Shown here: positions 21,225-21,533 of the stretch, piece by piece
Layout of the letters: each line of letters starts with the position of its first letter
How positions within the stretch are numbered: position 1 is the stretch's first letter
Origin: Collinsella sp.
Lineage (GTDB): Bacteria > Actinomycetota > Coriobacteriia > Coriobacteriales > Coriobacteriaceae
Assembly (NCBI GenBank): GCA_022728415.1
Contig: JAIJJM010000007.1
Location: 1-21,533 of the forward strand
Direction: 5' to 3'
Length of the DNA: 21,533 bases
Translations under genes and position numbers: made by a program
Notes under the pieces: model-generated
Seen by the model: the letters and a program-made list of their open reading frames with translations, nothing else
What the model was told of the DNA's origin: nothing
The model's database searches: none

Positions 21225-21533
21225 ATGGATTTTATGGTGGAGGACGGCATGCTGCTCATGCCACGCACCAACCCGGACACCGGGCAGACCGCGTGCGGCA
21301 TGGTCTCGTTGGAGACCATCGCCGCATGGGGGGAACTGTTGGGCACCGGCAGTGACGTGGAGACGGTCGCGGCGATCATGCAGGCCAAGGATCCCGGCAT
21401 CATCGACCGGGAGACCGCGCGTCATGCGTGGACCAGCGCCTACGAGCAGGTGGAGCATGACGCGCTTGAGGATCTGAATCAGGTTCGCGCCGCCTCGCTG
21501 CACCGCGCGTTCACGCCCACCGGGGCGTTGGCC
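21225..21533 (+). CDS. Hypothetical tail-proximal protein, truncated at the window end
   Basis: The frame from ATG 21225 is open for 103 codons to the end of the window. AGGAGGG (21210-21216) is a strong ribosome binding site 8 nt upstream. The visible part starts MDFMVEDGMLLMPRTNPDTG and continues with acidic, helical sequence (WTSAYEQVEHDALEDLNQVR). No family is recognised. Position directly after the tip protein suggests a small tail-associated or base-plate protein, or a gene before the lysis cassette. Tandem small genes of this kind are common there. Confidence 0.7.
   Translation, partial: MDFMVEDGMLLMPRTNPDTGQTACGMVSLETIAAWGELLGTGSDVETVAAIMQAKDPGIIDRETARHAWTSAYEQVEHDALEDLNQVRAASLHRAFTPTGALA

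Noticed and set aside
17057..21533. Diversity-generating retroelement or invertible receptor-binding cassette
   Set aside because: Such systems occur in some gut phages, and the tip gene would be the place for one, but I see no reverse transcriptase, template/variable repeat pair, recombinase or inverted repeat within the window; the neighbouring sequence is not available.
1..21533. CRISPR array, insertion sequence, integrase, repressor or lysis genes
   Set aside because: None found: no regular spaced repeats, transposase or recombinase motifs, or holin/endolysin sequences in the frames examined.

Overview
This window looks like the late (packaging, head and tail) half of a temperate long-tailed siphovirus of a high-GC Gram-positive host, most likely a Bifidobacterium prophage or phage. 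The evidence is compact GC-rich genes almost all on the + strand, strong AGGAGG-type ribosome binding sites, frequent ATGA/TGATG stop-start overlaps, and a portal/MuF/scaffold/HK97-fold capsid/head-fibre/tail order with bifidobacterial-style tail chaperone and tape-measure sequences. The host call is an inference from protein style; no host gene is present.

Layout. 1-1432: the end of an early or middle operon, with a partial gene, two small unknown ORFs and a zinc-ribbon plus helix-turn-helix protein whose Shine-Dalgarno sequence lies in a 10-bp inverted repeat. 1448-1709: an extended -10 element, a strong hairpin terminator, a tRNA-Trp(CCA) gene and a peculiar 111-nt tRNA-like element. 1732-2067: an HNH protein. 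2285-4160: a self-contained unit with an extended -10 promoter placed so that the first gene should be leaderless, then a zinc-finger NrS-1-type primase-like protein, a PAPS-reductase/PP-loop protein and an internally duplicated unknown protein, closed by an intrinsic terminator.

4183-8358: a 33-residue cationic amphipathic peptide, small and large terminase, portal, and a MuF-type protein whose start overlaps the portal gene by 113 nt. A terminator follows at 8368-8391. 8427-12432: scaffold, major capsid, head fibre, four head-tail connector/completion proteins and the major tail protein, then another terminator. 12536-13353: tail assembly chaperones joined by a canonical -1 slippery heptamer (CCCAAAC). 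13374-21211: tape measure with five exact 44-residue tandem repeats, distal tail protein (Dit), and a 1384-residue tail-associated/receptor-binding protein with FN3, coiled-coil and beta-repeat regions. 21225-end: the start of another gene that runs off the window.

How it works together: terminase and portal package DNA into a scaffolded capsid, the connector genes close the head and join the tail, the chaperones load the tape measure so that the tail tube polymerises to a set length, and Dit plus the large tip protein form the adsorption device. The most unusual observations are a 39-residue W/N/S-rich module shared by Dit and the tip protein and internally duplicated in each, the tRNA-like element, and the leaderless promoter-to-terminator cassette in front of the packaging genes. 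Integrase, repressor, lysis genes and att sites are not seen here.
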